From positions 62,001 to 126,000 of the forward strand of contig JBAXND010000001.1 in the NCBI GenBank assembly GCA_037133915.1: DNA of 64,000 nucleotides, read 5' to 3'. A model generated the notes under the pieces. It was given only the letters and a program-made list of their open reading frames with translations, ran no database searches and was not told where the DNA came from. The first letter of the stretch is position 1, and the number at the start of each line of letters is the position of its first letter. Of this stretch, positions 17,466-24,416 are shown piece by piece. Source of the stretch: Bacteroidota bacterium. Its GTDB lineage: Bacteria > Bacteroidota > Bacteroidia > Bacteroidales > CAIWKO01. The translations under genes and the position numbers were made by a program.

Positions 17466-18944
17466 TTATAATTTTATAATCACACCCGCTCTAATACCAA
17501 TAGAATAAGGCTTTTCATTAGTATCAGACATGCCGTAAATATTTTTAATATAATAGCGAAACGACGGTTCTGCTGCGATGCCGAAACGATGATTGATATT
17601 ATAGGCAACTCCGCAATTCAGCAACAGCGCAAGACCGTTTTTATTAGCTGCCGCTCCGGCTGACTTATCCTCAATAAGGCGTGAACCTGCAACGGCTGAA
17701 GATATGCTGCTGTTTTTCTCTGAAATCATGATTGAATACTGAAGACCTCCTTTAATAACAAAAGTAAAATTTTTAACATCATGCTTGTAACCCAGCAATA
17801 ACGGAATATGGAGCAAGGAGTATTTATTTGCTGCATTTGCTTTTTGCGATTGCTGAATGCTGTCATAATAATTGACGGTTTCAGTTGAGAATAGAGGCTT
17901 TTGTGCAATTGAATCCCACGTATACGAGGTCACATCCTCAAAAGAACCACTCAAATGATTGACGTTATAGAGTAAGTTGTGGCTGACTGTTTGTTGAAAA
18001 AATCCCAGGCCAAATCCACCCTGAATTATAAAGTTTTTTATGTTGTACGTTCCGCAGATTTCGTATGCTAGCTTCCATTTATTTTCCGAACCGGAGGCAT
18101 CCTTGAACATGTATTCAGGAACAACATTCAGTGCAAGTTCCCAGCCCGATGTGTTGCCATAATCGACAGGTTTGGCGGCGGCATTATTATTCCCCGGCGT
18201 TTCTTCTTTTTTTATTTCTGTTAAGGGTTTTTTATCAGTAGGTGTTTCTCCGGTGGGAGTTTCATTTATCTGATTTTGCCGGTCAGACTGCCGGTCATTT
18301 TGAATTTCAGTATTCGATTCTGTAACCGGGTTATTGCTATTTGCTGACGGTGTAATGGGTTCTTGTGTGATACTGTTTTCAATCACCGGCAGTATAATTT
18401 CTCCGGATGCATTCGGATTCTGAACGGGTATATTATTATTTGTTGCAGGCTCATTTGATTGCTGCTGTGCGCCCGAAACTCCATTTTGTGAAAGTGCCCC
18501 CTGCTGCGATTCATATACGGCAGGAGGCGGAGTTGCCTGTGAAGTGCTGTTGTCTGGAACTCTCGTGCGATGCTGCACTGAACTGTTTTTAGAGTCCCTG
18601 TTTTTTTGTGGGCTGGAAGTAAAGGATATCAGTTTATGTTCAGCCGGATTCACATTTTCAGAAAACTTACGGAATTTTTGATTTTTAGGAATATTGTTTA
18701 GCAGGGCAGATTCACCCGAAATATTTTTTGCTGATTGTGATAACAACAGCGTTGCCACTGCAGCAATAAAAATTGGAATAAAAGCAGAAAACGGCATCCA
18801 GAACCACTTGCGTAAACCAATACGGCGTGACGTTGACTGGGGCAGATGTTTTTTAATTTCTTCCCAACTCCCGGGTGGCGGTTCTTTGCTGAAGTCGGCA
18901 AAGCGCTCCTTGAAAATATTGTCTGAATTATGCTGTGTGCTCAT
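17466..18944 (-). CDS. Anti-sigma-like, single-helix protein with C-terminal outer-membrane beta-barrel domain
   Basis: 492 residues with three parts. Residues 1-45 are a cytoplasmic-type segment with FADFSKEPPPGSWEEIKKHL. Residues 47-68 are one hydrophobic helix. A low-complexity Asn/Gln/Thr/Pro/Ser linker of nearly 200 residues leads to a C-terminal region (about 265-492) of amphipathic strands typical of PorT-like outer-membrane barrels. There is no cleavable signal peptide. The linker is long enough to cross the periplasm. The gene overlaps the ECF sigma gene by 17 bases, the normal place of an anti-sigma factor. Inference: the N-terminus binds the sigma factor and the barrel senses the outer membrane. 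The arrangement occurs in Bacteroidota but I know of no described mechanism. Confidence 0.75.
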   Translation of the reverse strand: MSTQHNSDNIFKERFADFSKEPPPGSWEEIKKHLPQSTSRRIGLRKWFWMPFSAFIPIFIAAVATLLLSQSAKNISGESALLNNIPKNQKFRKFSENVNPAEHKLISFTSSPQKNRDSKNSSVQHRTRVPDNSTSQATPPPAVYESQQGALSQNGVSGAQQQSNEPATNNNIPVQNPNASGEIILPVIENSITQEPITPSANSNNPVTESNTEIQNDRQSDRQNQINETPTGETPTDKKPLTEIKKEETPGNNNAAAKPVDYGNTSGWELALNVVPEYMFKDASGSENKWKLAYEICGTYNIKNFIIQGGFGLGFFQQTVSHNLLYNVNHLSGSFEDVTSYTWDSIAQKPLFSTETVNYYDSIQQSQKANAANKYSLLHIPLLLGYKHDVKNFTFVIKGGLQYSIMISEKNSSISSAVAGSRLIEDKSAGAAANKNGLALLLNCGVAYNINHRFGIAAEPSFRYYIKNIYGMSDTNEKPYSIGIRAGVIIKL

Positions 18945-19479
18945 AGCATGAAATGTTATATCGTTTTCTTAATTTTTCCTGCAGCGATTTTTTAGCGCGC
19001 AATAATTGTGAGCGCGAGGTTGTTTCGCTAATCCCCAGCATTCCTGCGATTTGCTTATGATCAAATCCTTCAATCTCATAAAGATTAAAAACCATGCGGT
19101 AACCATCGGGAAGCTCATTAATCAAGGTTAACAGTTCTTCGGTATGAAGTTTTGAAAGTGCTTCATTTTCTACAAAATCAACATCGCCGGCTTCGATGTG
19201 GTCGTTATCATAATGCAGGTTACTACGGTAATGATTAATGGCTGTATTTACAAAAATGCGCTGTACCCACCCTTCAAAAGAACCATCTCCACGAAAATTA
19301 TTCAGCTTTGAAAAAACTTTTATAAAACCTTCTTGCAGGATATCACTGGCCTCCGCTTTATTCCTGACATAGCGCAGGCAGATGCCGTACATCTTTGGCC
19401 CGAACTTGCGAAACAGCAGCTCCTGTGCTAAAGGGTCATTTTTCAGACAGCGGTCAAGTATTTCTTTTTCAGTAGGCAT
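18928..19479 (-). CDS. ECF-type RNA polymerase sigma factor
   Basis: A 183-residue sigma-70 family protein with region 2 (LFRKFGPKMYGICLRYVRNKAEASDILQEGFIKVF, about 20-55) and region 4 helix-turn-helix (LPDGYRMVFNLYEIEGFDHKQIAGMLGISETTSRSQLLRAK, about 125-165), and no region 1 or 3. That is the extracytoplasmic function group, which directs polymerase to envelope-stress or surface-function promoters when released by an anti-sigma factor. It is the first gene of a run that continues, by overlap, with the barrel-bearing anti-sigma candidate and then two T9SS cargo genes. No standard TAnnTTTG box is visible upstream, so the promoter may be one the sigma factor itself recognises. Confidence 0.92.
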   Translation of the reverse strand: MPTEKEILDRCLKNDPLAQELLFRKFGPKMYGICLRYVRNKAEASDILQEGFIKVFSKLNNFRGDGSFEGWVQRIFVNTAINHYRSNLHYDNDHIEAGDVDFVENEALSKLHTEELLTLINELPDGYRMVFNLYEIEGFDHKQIAGMLGISETTSRSQLLRAKKSLQEKLRKRYNISCYEHTA

Positions 19480-19642
19480 TGTTCAGGAAAACATCAATAC
19501 AACGTTGACAGTAAATTTGCACTTTGCGTTGCATCACATTTCATAATAATCATAATGTTCAATCAAATAACTGAATATCAACACGATAAAATTACAACAT
19601 TTATTTCACAAACCAATGAAGACTTATTCCTTTATAAATAAA

Positions 19643-19650
19643 TATCTTTG
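19643..19650 (+). promoter_or_regulatory. -7 promoter box (TATCTTTG)
   Basis: Consensus TAnnTTTG, 69 bases before the membrane protein start at 19719. No obvious TTG partner upstream. Confidence 0.3.
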
Positions 19651-19718
19651 TGTAGTAAATAGCCTGGAAGTGTTTCAAATAGAATTCGGCTCTAATACGA
19701 GAATTAATAATTAGCGCT

Positions 19719-20129
19719 ATGCAAGAATGGTGGGACGTGATCAGCACGTTTGAAAAAATTTTATGGTATATTTCAATTCCCTTTTCGGTAATATTGGTGA
19801 TTCAGCTCATCCTTACATTTACCGGTCTTGGTGGTGGTAAGCAGGATGACGCAATTGATGAATCGGCCTTACAGGAAAAAGGATTACGGAATATTACGGT
19901 GCATGATGCGTCGTATTTAAAATCGTGGATGGCTCCGGCATTTCATGTATTTACAATGCGGAATATCATTGCTTTTATGACACTGTTCGGATGGACCGGG
20001 CTCATTGGAATTCATGCCGGCCTTAGTCGGATAGCCACGTTGGGCATTGCATTTGGTGCCGGTCTTGTAGCAATGATGATCCTTACGTTTGCTTATTTCC
20101 TCTACAAGAAAAAGCGTTCGGTGAAGTAA
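19719..20129 (+). CDS. Small membrane protein resembling the membrane part of NfeD/YqiJ-like proteins
   Basis: 136 residues with three hydrophobic helices (about 12-34, 78-96 and 105-128) and a short polar loop between the first and second. The opening helix segment ILWYISIPFSVILVIQLILTF with the following GGGKQDD resembles proteins of the NfeD/YqiJ group, which normally continue into a C-terminal OB-fold domain and partner with flotillin-like proteins. Here the protein ends at KKKRSVK straight after the third helix, and no continuation in another frame is present, so the soluble domain is absent. The family assignment is tentative. It is followed by an unrelated secreted protein and has its own -7 box. 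Confidence 0.5.
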   Translation: MQEWWDVISTFEKILWYISIPFSVILVIQLILTFTGLGGGKQDDAIDESALQEKGLRNITVHDASYLKSWMAPAFHVFTMRNIIAFMTLFGWTGLIGIHAGLSRIATLGIAFGAGLVAMMILTFAYFLYKKKRSVK

Positions 20130-20210
20130 GCATAAAATATTAGAATTAAAAGGAAAGAGTAGATTTTCACACAGACACTCTTTTTCATAAAACAACAATT
20201 AGGAAAGCGG

Positions 20211-21230
20211 ATGAAAATTTTCAAACTTTTACTGGGAGTGGTATTTCTTGCCATTTACATTCAGGTTCACGCGCAGGGAACAGCCATCAATAGTACCGGC
20301 AATCCGCCGGATCCTTCAGCCGGCCTTGATGTTAATTTTGATAATCGTGGAATGCTGGTGCCTCGCATGACCGATATACAGCGGAACGCCATTGTAAGCC
20401 CGGCAGAAGGCTTACTGATTTTCAACACAACCTCAAAATGTTTCAATGTTTACAAAAACAGTCTGTGGTTCGAGCTTTGTGGGAACTGCATTCCTCCCAA
20501 TGCTCCGCTTGCCGGTAATAACGGACCTGTTTGCTCAGGCGATACACTGAAGCTTACAGCTACTTCTATTCCCGGAGCGGTTTATAATTGGACAGGCCCG
20601 TCCGATTTTTCATCAACTCAGCAAAATCCAAAGATTCCGAATGCCTCAATTGCCAATGACGGCGCCTATTATGTAACCGCAACCATGAATGGCTGCACAA
20701 GTGCACCGGCCAATACAAACGCTCAGGTGACGCAATCACCATCGGCAAATTTTACCTACAATCCTTCAAATATTGGTTTGAATGTTAATGTTACTTTTAC
20801 GCCGGCAACATCGGGAGCAACCTATTCATGGACGTTTCAGGGTGGCAATCCGACAAGCAGTACTGTTCAGAACCCGGTTGTGCAATGGGCTTCAGCGGGA
20901 ACATTTGCGGTTGGTCTTACGGTAACTTCCGGCGGTTGCAGTGCAACGCATTCTCAAAATGTTACAACTGCTTCCAGTATTACAATAAACACATACAACT
21001 GGAATAGCCACGAATATCTTATTGACTGCGATCATTACGGCTGTGGCACGGCAGTTCAACAGGCAACATGTTTCTGCGCTTCAAACGGTTATTCATCTAT
21101 GGTTTCATTCACCACCGGCTATATATATGTTTCCGATTGCTTCGGATATTCTTCACCTTGTTCACTGAATCCGACATGGTGTAGCGGCGGTACGCAGCGT
21201 TACGTAATCACAACGGTCACCTGTCAGTAG
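20211..21230 (+). CDS. Secreted protein with Ig/PKD-like domains and a cysteine-rich C-terminus
   Basis: 339 residues. A signal peptide (1-22, ending VHAQ) is followed by a segment common in Bacteroidota surface proteins, with GMLVPRMTDIQRNAIVSPAE and GLLIFNT (about 42-75). Then comes an Ig-like domain that begins CSGDTLKLTAT (about 105-175), a PKD-like domain with TYSWTFQGG (about 180-255), and a final 75-residue region with eight cysteines (from about 270). There is no T9SS sorting domain: the protein ends in the Cys-rich part (ITTVTCQ). How it is exported past the periplasm, if it is, is unclear. The Cys-rich end is not recognised; disulfide bonding is likely. It is preceded by a short gap after the membrane protein and may be cotranscribed. 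Confidence 0.7.
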   Translation: MKIFKLLLGVVFLAIYIQVHAQGTAINSTGNPPDPSAGLDVNFDNRGMLVPRMTDIQRNAIVSPAEGLLIFNTTSKCFNVYKNSLWFELCGNCIPPNAPLAGNNGPVCSGDTLKLTATSIPGAVYNWTGPSDFSSTQQNPKIPNASIANDGAYYVTATMNGCTSAPANTNAQVTQSPSANFTYNPSNIGLNVNVTFTPATSGATYSWTFQGGNPTSSTVQNPVVQWASAGTFAVGLTVTSGGCSATHSQNVTTASSITINTYNWNSHEYLIDCDHYGCGTAVQQATCFCASNGYSSMVSFTTGYIYVSDCFGYSSPCSLNPTWCSGGTQRYVITTVTCQ

Positions 21231-21310
21231 TGTTTCACAATTCATATTTTTTATCCTGCTAAAGTGGTGTGATTAATATCATACTTGACCGGGGCACGTG
21301 TATTTTATTC

Positions 21311-21318
21311 TAATTTTG
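21311..21318 (+). promoter_or_regulatory. -7 promoter box (TAATTTTG) for the DUF2061 gene
   Basis: Matches TAnnTTTG, 15 bases before the ATG at 21334. It lies inside the longer open frame that begins with GTG at 21298, which argues that the longer start is not used. A TTG occurs 24 bases upstream at 21284, a little farther than usual. Confidence 0.4.
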
Positions 21319-21333
21319 AATGCAAATTACGCG

Positions 21334-21789
21334 ATGAACAGGAGAAAAATGAAAGACACGAATGTGCGAAGCCTTGTTAAAGGTATTAGCTGGCGCGCCG
21401 TTGGCACGGTGGATACGTTTTTACTGGCATTGCTCTTTTTCGGTGACCTGCGCCTGGCGGCTCCGATTGCGGCTACGGAGGTTTTCTCAAAAATACTGTT
21501 ATTCTATTTCCATGAACGGCTCTGGAATGTTATTTCATGGGGCAGGCTGGATGGTAAGCCATCGCATTTGAGGAGTATTGTCAAAGGCGTAAGCTGGCGT
21601 TTTATGGGTTCCGTGGATACAATAATTATTAGTTGGATATATTCTGGAAATCCATTGGGCGCGTTTAAAATAGGAGCAAGCGAGGTAATAACAAAAATTG
21701 CATTGTTTTATTTGCATGAAAGAGTATGGGCGTTGGTGCGCTGGGGGCGAGTATATGTTGAATTACCTGCAGATATAAGCGCCGGATGA
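21334..21789 (+). CDS. Membrane protein with two tandem DUF2061 domains
   Basis: About 151 residues from the ATG at 21334. The protein is an internal duplication: RSLVKGISWRAVGTVDTFLLALLFFG and RSIVKGVSWRFMGSVDTIIISWIYSG begin two copies of roughly 60 residues, and each ends with a FHERLWNVISWG / LHERVWALVRWG helix. DUF2061 is a small two-helix membrane domain of unknown function, often found beside sulfate-assimilation genes in other bacteria; no such genes are here. The motif KGxSWRxxGxxDT is shared by both copies. The GTG at 21298 is a possible alternative start but lies across a promoter box. A terminator follows between it and the convergent neighbour. Confidence 0.85.
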   Translation: MNRRKMKDTNVRSLVKGISWRAVGTVDTFLLALLFFGDLRLAAPIAATEVFSKILLFYFHERLWNVISWGRLDGKPSHLRSIVKGVSWRFMGSVDTIIISWIYSGNPLGAFKIGASEVITKIALFYLHERVWALVRWGRVYVELPADISAG

Positions 21790-21815
21790 TACTCATTCAT
21801 CCATTCAAAAAACAA

Positions 21816-21842
21816 AAGGGGCTGCACAATGCAGCACCCTTC
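21816..21842 (-). terminator. Terminator between convergent genes at 21.8 kb
   Basis: AGGG-G-CTGC and GCAG-CA-CCCT pair around a 5-base loop. On the minus strand the stem is followed by TTTTGTTTTTT, so it mainly serves the gene at 21878-22231. Confidence 0.6.
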
Positions 21843-21877
21843 TGTCAAACCAAAAAAACACATATAAAGGGGACTCT

Positions 21878-22231
21878 TTATTTTTTAGTGGAGGCAGGCT
21901 TTTTGGTTCCCTGATCTTTATTTTCAGCACCCGTTTTGTTAACTGGTTTTGAGCCCATATTTGTTCTTGGCTCTTCTTTTTTTACGAAAGCACCTTTGTC
22001 GTTGAACACAAGCGTTATTTTTGCTGCCTCTTTTGCTGCAAGAACTTCGTAAGTCACAACCTTATTGGTCTCCATCTTGAAGGCTTCTGTAATCTTGTAA
22101 CCGGGATAATTCTTAAGAACATAATCTGTAATTTCTTTTTTCAAGTCGGCCGTTTTGATGGTCGTTTTGGTTTGTGCGTTTACTGAAACAGCGATAATGC
22201 CAATTACCAGGAACAACATTAACTTTTTCAT
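21878..22231 (-). CDS. Small secreted PepSY-like periplasmic protein
   Basis: 117 residues with a signal peptide (1-19, VNAQ) and one small domain. The pattern YVLKNYPGYKITEAFKME and TYEVLAAKEAAKITLVFNDKGAFVKKE is like the beta-lactamase-inhibitor-like PepSY domains common in Bacteroidota. The C-terminal tail is Lys/Pro/Thr-rich and unstructured. No enzyme motif. It has its own -7 box 43 bases upstream and a terminator downstream, so it is monocistronic. It lies beside a two-component system, which in other genomes is a frequent neighbour for PepSY-like proteins; a link here is only suggestive. Confidence 0.6.
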   Translation of the reverse strand: MKKLMLFLVIGIIAVSVNAQTKTTIKTADLKKEITDYVLKNYPGYKITEAFKMETNKVVTYEVLAAKEAAKITLVFNDKGAFVKKEEPRTNMGSKPVNKTGAENKDQGTKKPASTKK

Positions 22232-22273
22232 TTCTTTTAGATTTATTTAGTGTATTAATGAATTATTGAAAAG

Positions 22274-22281
22274 CAAAATTA
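22274..22281 (-). promoter_or_regulatory. -7 promoter box (TAATTTTG)
   Basis: TAnnTTTG on the minus strand, 43 bases before the start at 22231. Confidence 0.4.
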
Positions 22282-22326
22282 ATTCCCGATTTTGACGAAA
22301 TTCTGTAGATTGAAGAAATTTTGCAA

Positions 22327-23616
22327 TTAAAGTATTTCAGATAAGGAACCGGTCACACTAAAAGTCAATGTAAGTGTGTGAGTTCCTTCACCTGTGGTGT
22401 ACGCAACAGCTATTTTATGCGTATCGGCAATTTTTTTAACAATAGAAAGACCCAGCCCAATCGAATCAGGGTGTTGCGAACCTTTACGGAAGCGACCAAA
22501 CAGTTCTGATGGCTCAATATCCGAATGAAGGCCGGTATTGGTGATGGAAAATACCCGCCCCCGTGTTGAAATGTGAATACTCCCTCCGGGTATATTGTGT
22601 TTTATTGCATTGCTCAACAGGTTGGTCAGCATGATTTCGGCAAGCGCCGGATTCATCTTGGCGCAAATTTCATTCTGCAGGTCGCGGCTCACCGTAATTT
22701 TCTTTTCGGTAATCAGTTCTTCCAGATTCTCAAGCTGGTTATTTAGAATATCAGTGATGTTTACGTTTTCAATGTCGCTGAACTGTTGGTTGTCAATACG
22801 TGTAATGAGCACTAACGCCCGACTCATACGTGAAAGCTTATTTGCTGAATCACTGATAGACTGTATAAGGCGTATTTCATCTTCGGTGAGGTTTTCATGC
22901 TGTATAAGCAATTCAAGTTTTGACCTGATTACCGCAAGCGGCGTCTGCATTTCGTGCGATGCATTCTCCGTGAATTCTTTCAGACTGATAAAATCCTTGC
23001 TAATCTTTGCCGACATCCTGTTAAGTACGTTGTTCAGCATAGTGAATTCCGTTGTTGGCGTCTTTGGCAGATTCAGCCCTTCGCCCCGCGTTATCATATA
23101 GGTTTTTACGTTTTCGAGCGTCTTGTAAAATGGTCGCAGCATTCTTCGCGAGATTTGAACGTTCACCAGCAGGAGTATCATTAACAGCGAAATGAAAAGG
23201 AAAAGCATAAGGAGAAAAATATCGCCCGTAAGCTCACTTTTGTTTATCAGTGATTTGGAGATTCCAATGTGATATTCCCGTGTATAAAGATGAAGGTATG
23301 AATCGAGCCGTCTGAAAGGAATGCTGTCTTTTTCAATGCTATCATAAATCAACAGATCACTGTAGGTGTCAGCTCTTCTGAGACTTGCCGGAACTTCTAC
23401 AACCTCTATCTGGTTTTCAAAACTTGTATAAAATCCCGGAATTGTATCCGCGAACATCAGCTTCTGAATGATGCGGTTCTTTTCAAGATCCAGACTCTGA
23501 TCCACCTCTTGAATAATCTGAGTGCGTAAATTGAAATAGAATATGAATCCACCTGCAGTGAACGTTAGCAATGAGAAAATTACTGAATATAGGACTGTCT
23601 TTGAAAGTAGTTTCAA
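22327..23616 (-). CDS. Sensor histidine kinase (RprX-like, OmpR-type partner)
   Basis: 429 residues: membrane helix (about 8-30), periplasmic sensor region (about 31-132), second helix (133-155), HAMP-like linker, dimerisation helix with the phospho-accepting His221 in ENASHEMQTPLAVIRSKLELL, and an ATPase domain with the N-box (LTNLLSNAIKHN) and G-box (GRFRKGSQHPDSIGLGLSIVKKIAD). The start is TTG at 23616, overlapping the TGA stop of the response regulator, so the two are translationally coupled. No in-frame ATG exists before residue 54, beyond the first helix, which supports the TTG. The signal sensed is unknown. Confidence 0.9.
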   Translation of the reverse strand: MKLLSKTVLYSVIFSLLTFTAGGFIFYFNLRTQIIQEVDQSLDLEKNRIIQKLMFADTIPGFYTSFENQIEVVEVPASLRRADTYSDLLIYDSIEKDSIPFRRLDSYLHLYTREYHIGISKSLINKSELTGDIFLLMLFLFISLLMILLLVNVQISRRMLRPFYKTLENVKTYMITRGEGLNLPKTPTTEFTMLNNVLNRMSAKISKDFISLKEFTENASHEMQTPLAVIRSKLELLIQHENLTEDEIRLIQSISDSANKLSRMSRALVLITRIDNQQFSDIENVNITDILNNQLENLEELITEKKITVSRDLQNEICAKMNPALAEIMLTNLLSNAIKHNIPGGSIHISTRGRVFSITNTGLHSDIEPSELFGRFRKGSQHPDSIGLGLSIVKKIADTHKIAVAYTTGEGTHTLTLTFSVTGSLSEIL

Positions 23617-24290
23617 GGCGCTATGAATTTATAACCCATTCCGTAAACTGTGTTTATATAATCGATATTGCTTTTTTCCATGATTTTTTTTCGCAGATTT
23701 TTAATATGCGTATAAACAAAATCAAAAGAATCAGCCATGTCCATTTCATCTCCCCATAAATGTTCCGCAATCGATTCCTTGGTGAGTATCATGTTTTTAT
23801 TGGAGATGAAAAAGTGCAGCAGCTCATATTCTTTACGCGTAAGAGTAATCACTTGCCCACAAACCTTGACTTCTGCGGAATCAGGAATAATTGTGATTTC
23901 TCCAACCACCAGTTCTTTTTTACCCTGAAAATTTTTACGACGGATAATACTTCGAATACGTGCGCTGAGTTCCGGAAGATAAAATGGCTTGGTCAGGTAA
24001 TCGTCTGCACCGATATCAAGACCGGATATCCTGTCCTCAACCGCATTCTTTGCAGAGATAATGATGATGCCGGTCTCACTTCCGATTTTTTTTAGTTCGC
24101 GGATGATATTCAGCCCGCTGCCTCCGGGTAAGGTAATATCCACAACAACACAGTCATATTTATACATGTGCACTTTCTCGTGCGCACTGTCAAAATCATC
24201 GGCAAGTTCACACAAAAAACCTTCTTTCTGCAGATATTCCACTGCCGACAAGCCAAGCTCTTTTTCGTCTTCAATAATCAGTATTTTCAT
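23613..24290 (-). CDS. OmpR/RprY-type response regulator
   Basis: 225 residues from the ATG at 24290; the frame is open a further 20 codons but the receiver domain begins exactly at MKILIIEDEKELG. Receiver domain with the acidic pocket Glu7-Asp8 and phospho-accepting Asp51 (VVVDITLPGGSGL), switch Lys in DDYLTKPF, then a winged-helix DNA-binding domain (about 125-225) with LTRKEYELLHFFISN and DFVYTHIKNLRKKI. It is transcribed first, then the kinase, and will bind promoter DNA when phosphorylated. The adjacent dacB gene is divergent, so its promoter is an obvious candidate target; this is inference. Confidence 0.92.
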   Translation of the reverse strand: MKILIIEDEKELGLSAVEYLQKEGFLCELADDFDSAHEKVHMYKYDCVVVDITLPGGSGLNIIRELKKIGSETGIIIISAKNAVEDRISGLDIGADDYLTKPFYLPELSARIRSIIRRKNFQGKKELVVGEITIIPDSAEVKVCGQVITLTRKEYELLHFFISNKNMILTKESIAEHLWGDEMDMADSFDFVYTHIKNLRKKIMEKSNIDYINTVYGMGYKFIAP

Positions 24291-24375
24291 AATTGCGACA
24301 AAATAATTGCGAAATTCTGTTTTTTTTCTGATTTGCCATAGTTCGGTCACAATGATTTATTTTCACCCCAATGTG

Positions 24376-24383
24376 TATATTTG
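24376..24383 (+). promoter_or_regulatory. -7 promoter box (TATATTTG) for dacB
   Basis: TAnnTTTG, 33 bases before the ATG at 24417. The box covers a TTG that could otherwise be read as an earlier start, so it decides the start. Confidence 0.4.
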
Positions 24384-24416
24384 AACATTGTTAAACCGTA
24401 CTTTAAATATTCTCCT

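Noticed and set aside
20153..20184. GAAAGAGT/ACTCTTTTTC pairing after the small membrane protein, a possible terminator
   Set aside because: The stem is weak (about 7 A/T-rich pairs) with a 16-base loop, so it is not convincing.
22595..23101. 168-codon plus-strand frame opposite the histidine kinase
   Set aside because: Ser/Arg/Phe-rich composition and no motif; the opposite strand holds the His box and ATPase motifs.
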